DNA of 64,000 nt from Symbiodinium natans (lineage: Eukaryota; Sar; Dinophyceae; Suessiales; Symbiodiniaceae), in contig CAJNDS010000169.1 of NCBI GenBank assembly GCA_905221605.1, positions 48,501-112,500 on the forward strand, given 5' to 3'. A program made the position numbers and the translations under genes. Below, piece after piece: positions 62,601 to 64,000 of the stretch. Each line of letters starts with the position of its first letter. Within the stretch, counting starts at the first letter, position 1. The notes below the pieces were generated by a model. That model did no database searches, was not told the origin of the DNA, and was given only the letters and a program-made list of their open reading frames with translations.

Positions 62601-63717
62601 TTAAGGGATATAAGGAGGGACCCTTAGAAGGGACCCCTCATCTTATTCCCCTATGCAGCCCCTATATCTACCTCATAGAGTCCCCAGAGACTAACGCAGC
62701 GTTTAAGGTTCATTGACACGGGTCCCTCCTCTAGTCCCTTGAGAAACCCTAAGCGGCTAGTGATTCGGCACCCTGGGCTTGGGATGTGCCCCCTGATAGT
62801 CACAGTCCTTAATAGAAAATATACAGTACCTCCTTTTCGAAGCCCTATGAAGGACTGCTATGCTAGTAGAAGGGGGAACATCCGAAAAACCCTCCGAAAC
62901 CAACAAGCTTCAAAACCAGAGCCATTGAGGCCTTGGTCTTTCTTTTTCATTTGGTGTTTTCTCGCTTTTTTGTATCCTTGGAGAAAGACAAGAGCACATG
63001 GTGTTGTTTTCTTCAATCTCGGGGAGTTTCAGGATTTTGGGGGTAGTTCAGGGTTCAGGGTTTAGGCACAAAGCCCCAGCTAGCAGCTTAAACGACGTGC
63101 TCCTGAGCATACATTGGGACTGTTCTACATAGGGGGGCCCTTTGAGGTGCACAAGGCGAGAATATGGAGGCCGGGTTTTTAGAGTTTAGGGTTTTGAGGG
63201 CTGAATCCTGAGGAGATTAACCAATCGAAGGAAACGACAATTTTAATTTTGTTTTTTTTTTTTTTTTTGGGGGGGGGGGGGGGGAGGGTGTTGTTTTGAG
63301 GCTAAACAGGAAGAACGCTGCAAAACGCGCCCCTTCCCAACACACTCCCAAACCAACAAAACCCGAACCAAATGAACAAACACAGGCAATGAGCCAAGGA
63401 GGCAGTTGTTTTGGACTTGTTGGCATTCTCGCTCGATGTTGGCATTTGGATGCCAATGAGTGCGAGTTTCGGCTTAAACCCTACTTAAGGAGTAAGTTGG
63501 GGTGGCTTTGCCGCCTTAGATGGCGTGGGATGGGGAAAAAGAGCTAGATTGCTCTCCACAACCGGGCCATAGTTGCCCAACCTTCACAGATTCTGCGCCA
63601 CATCACAGCAAAGCCTAAACCCAAAACCCTATAAGCCCCAACAACCCCCCCCCCCCCCAATGCCTCCCACCGTCCGCCAGCGTCGCAAGCGTTGATAGCA
63701 GAACCAAAAGTTTTGAC
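53940..63717 (-). CDS. PPR (pentatricopeptide-repeat) protein gene, 13 recognised exons, 5' end outside window
   Basis: PPR proteins are helical-repeat, sequence-specific RNA binders that usually process organelle transcripts. Thirteen minus-strand islands translate to pieces of a roughly 35-residue repeat with the core (Y/F)NAAISAC-x5-W-x3-L-x-LL. They are, in order: 63655-63717, 62523-62599, 61513-61573, 60545-60648, 58697-58784, 57815-57883, 57403-57504, 57081-57166, 56624-56745, 55323-55391, 54723-54829, 54122-54203 and 53940-53987. Several joins restore repeat spacing and phase. The 58697 exon ends in G and the 57883 exon starts GT, rebuilding Gly inside GGKFI-G-WQVAGALL; 54122 joins 53987 the same way. 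Introns hold telomeric repeats and MITE-like elements. The first exon starts mid-repeat, so the N-terminus and any targeting peptide lie to the right. Some linking exons are missing or unrecognised (between 63.6 and 60.6 kb). The C-terminal stop was not found. Family is confident, junctions less so. Confidence 0.85.
54122..54203 (-). CDS. PPR exon 12
   Basis: 82 nt; reads AQQLLPNAATYAAAALGRCH then LPRRASD. Acceptor AAAG|GCC; donor GACG|GTCTCT, phase 1. Confidence 0.75.
54723..54829 (-). CDS. PPR exon 11
   Basis: Reads DVATFTAVISACARASAAER then ASALLEEMEACPGPE. Acceptor GAAAG|GAC. The donor GAGGC|GTTTGGGG is a telomere-variant run. Confidence 0.85.
55001..55167. mobile_element. MITE-like element (family 4)
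   Basis: Inner termini TTGCTCAAGAACCCCC and GGGGGGCTCTTGAGCAA are inverted. Related copies at 24334-24428 and, around a G tract, 8697-8870 (CTATGTGCTTAAGAAC...TTCTTAAGCACATCATAG). Confidence 0.75.
55323..55391 (-). CDS. PPR exon 10
   Basis: Reads EQGIQWQRILYLLEEMEMRR then ITK. Acceptor GCTGAG|GAG. A donor at ACGAAG|GAGGGG (GA type) gives exactly 35 residues per repeat when joined to exon 11, but this donor is inferred from spacing only. Confidence 0.8.
55440..56065. other. Unique intronic stretch between PPR exons 9 and 10
   Basis: About 600 bp with no telomeric units and no convincing exon. Contains an 18-bp tandem duplication (CGAGGCGCCTTTAAGAAT, 55899-55935) and a G tract at its right end. 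Confidence 0.6.
56624..56745 (-). CDS. PPR exon 9
   Basis: Reads KAQWRHCLQLFSDMAHGSLH then ADAATFNAAASAC. Acceptor CACAG|GT (phase 1). It ends either at CCT|GTTTAG (telomeric donor) or at TGC|GCCGC (56645, GC donor). The latter joins exon 10 as SAC-EQGIQW with exact C-x5-W spacing. Confidence 0.85.
56752..56846. repeat. Interstitial telomeric array in a PPR intron
   Basis: About 13 TTTAGGG units. Read on the minus strand they end a few nucleotides before the exon 9 acceptor (CTAAACCCACAG). Confidence 0.95.
57081..57166 (-). CDS. PPR exon 8
   Basis: Contains AASVLSFNAAMSAC. Two donors are possible: GAACC|GTAAGC at the left end, or TGCA|GCCCG at 57106 (GC donor). The second would join the next exon as SACSKAQW in frame with PPR spacing. 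Confidence 0.75.
57403..57504 (-). CDS. PPR exon 7
   Basis: 102 nt (34 codons): DTVCINAAISACENAGVWEH then AVSLLSSLWRRKLK, an almost perfect PPR. Acceptor CTGAG|GAT. The donor AAG|GTTTAGGG is the telomeric repeat itself. Confidence 0.85.
57707..57806. repeat. Interstitial telomeric array in a PPR intron
   Basis: About 14 CCCTAAA units directly left of PPR exon 6. Confidence 0.95.
57815..57883 (-). CDS. PPR exon 6
   Basis: Starts GT TGG CAA after CGGAG, completing Gly with the preceding exon, then reads WQVAGALLSSARSFSLEPDA. A 35-residue period with exon 7 would need the exon to end after LEP at about 57828 (GA donor). The in-frame sequence continues DAELN. Confidence 0.75.
   Translation of the reverse strand, partial: VGKWQVPSSPPQGPSPWSPTRS
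58697..58784 (-). CDS. PPR exon 5
   Basis: 88 nt; reads VNPRDLDLVALSAAIAACGQ then RPAKGGKFI. Acceptor AAGAG|GTC. The donor ATCG|GTTCCCC is also the first base run of a MITE-like terminal repeat (GGTTCCCCTACTACCCC), so the element supplies the splice site. Ends in phase 1. Confidence 0.8.
58793..59028. repeat. Higher-order repeat of degenerate telomeric units
   Basis: CCTAAAG and CCTAAACCG alternate with a period of about 16 bp for roughly a dozen copies, a local homogenised derivative of CCCTAAA. Confidence 0.9.
59053..59163. mobile_element. Inverted-repeat element in a PPR intron
   Basis: CTCCCACTGTAGTTCCCTTC and, reversed, CTCCCATTGTAGTTTCTCTC bracket about 65 bp of unique sequence. Confidence 0.7.
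60545..60648 (-). CDS. PPR exon 4
   Basis: Reads ADVLAYTVALGACGSATQWE followed by RALALLAEALSF, nearly a whole repeat. The acceptor is CCCCAG. The 3' boundary is uncertain; a GC donor after GCAGAG is possible. Confidence 0.8.
61513..61573 (-). CDS. PPR exon 3
   Basis: Reads VLVRSAAATCEAPGKWRGLQ with C-x5-W. Acceptor TTTAG|G. The donor CAG|GTTTAG lies directly at the start of a telomere-like run. Confidence 0.75.
61686..62210. other. Unique stretch between PPR exons 2 and 3
   Basis: Several overlapping open frames on the plus strand, none convincing. A segment resembling GGCTCTTTACGGTCCTTTGG recurs at 61995-62020 (GGCTCTTTTCGGGGCCTCCGG), suggesting a diverged local duplication. Confidence 0.5.
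62523..62599 (-). CDS. PPR exon 2
   Basis: Reads SWEAAISLLAETTLMRL then AVNRRPMW, the second helix of a PPR (W-x3-L-x-LL). Acceptor TAAG|TT (phase 1); donor probably ATGTGG|GTGGGG. It repeats the W position already present in exon 1, so at least one exon between them is unrecognised. Confidence 0.7.
62780..62886. mobile_element. MITE-like element (family 2)
   Basis: TTGGGATGTGCCCCCTGATA with CACAGTCCTTAATAG; right side GAAGGACTGCTATGCTAGTA then GAAGGGGGAACATCC. Confidence 0.8.
63655..63717 (-). CDS. PPR exon 1
   Basis: Reads VKTFGSAINACDAGGRWEAL, with the C-x5-W spacing of a PPR helix turn. The acceptor is ATGAG|GTC. The exon runs into a G homopolymer followed by GTTGTTGG, the likely donor region. 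Confidence 0.75.
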
Positions 63718-63894
63718 CTCATGGTGGGTTTGGGGTTTGGGATTTCGGGTTCAGGGGCCCAAGACGGCCCTAGAAGCCCTGAAGCCCTACAAAACTCTGC
63801 ATAAAACCCTGGGTAAACCTAACCCCCCCCCCCCCTCCCGGAGACCCCTCAAAAGCGAAGCCCCCCTCCCGGAGACCCCTCAAAAGCGAAGCCC

Positions 63895-64000
63895 TGGTTT
63901 AGGGTTTAGGGTTTAGGGTTTAGGGTTTAGGGTTTAGGGTTTAGGGTTTAGGGTTTAGGGTTTAGGGTTTAGGGTTTAGGGTTTAGGGTTTAGGGTTTAG
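63895..64000. repeat. Telomeric array at the window edge
   Basis: 15 TTTAGGG units running off the window. It is not necessarily a chromosome end, since identical arrays occur internally. Confidence 0.95.

Noticed and set aside
63895-64000. True chromosome end
   Set aside because: Equally long arrays occur throughout in both orientations, and genes run across them, so this is interstitial unless the assembly ends here.
1-64000. CRISPR array
   Set aside because: Repeats are telomeric or satellite units without regular unique spacers, and the window is eukaryotic.
1-64000. tRNA or rRNA genes
   Set aside because: No clear A-box/B-box pairs, cloverleaf arms or rRNA core sequences were seen by eye; a covariance-model search would be decisive.

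Overview
The window looks like nuclear DNA of an alveolate protist, most probably a dinoflagellate. TTTAGGG-type telomeric repeat runs occur in both orientations about every 0.3-1 kb. There is no bacterial gene organisation. The clearest long gene is an intron-poor PPPDE protease, and one split gene encodes an alveolin, a cytoskeletal family of alveolates. A chromerid relative is not excluded. Almost every long continuous ORF here is a translation of a simple repeat.

The real content is hidden from ORF finders. Short unique islands between the telomeric runs are tiny exons (about 20-170 nt) on the minus strand, joined by introns of roughly 0.3-2 kb. Their ends are GT-AG, often GC-AG and apparently sometimes GA-AG. 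I read the islands by hand, placed junctions and checked reading phase. No alignment or RNA data were available, so exact junctions are inferred.

Minus-strand layout, in transcription order (high to low coordinates): (1) a pentatricopeptide-repeat (PPR) protein, 63.7-53.9 kb, 5' end outside the window; (2) an alveolin, 53.2-46.0 kb, with exons that are almost all multiples of three and meet in phase 0; (3) one or two unknown genes, 45.6-39.8 kb; (4) a Cys-rich membrane-anchored protein, 38.3-30.1 kb; (5) a small membrane protein, 29.8-26.7 kb; (6) a gene ending in a weakly histone H3-like exon, 26.5-25.3 kb; (7) a Pro-rich, probably disordered protein, 25.0-19.9 kb; (8) two short unknown genes, 19.7-18.1 kb; (9) an exon at 16.1 kb beside a 1.95-kb inverted-repeat element; (10) an intron-poor DeSI/PPPDE peptidase with an N-terminal zinc finger, 15.6-14.8 kb; (11) many further exon-like islands down to coordinate 1, mostly unassigned. 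All well-supported genes lie on one strand, as in dinoflagellate unidirectional gene arrays.

Introns carry telomeric repeats, G/C homopolymers, microsatellites and at least seven families of short inverted-repeat (MITE-like) elements. Several donors are the first bases of a telomeric run (GTTTAGGG) or of an element's terminal inverted repeat. This suggests that both have been spread as introns or recruited as splice sites. I found no rRNA, tRNA, CRISPR array or prokaryotic regulatory signal.
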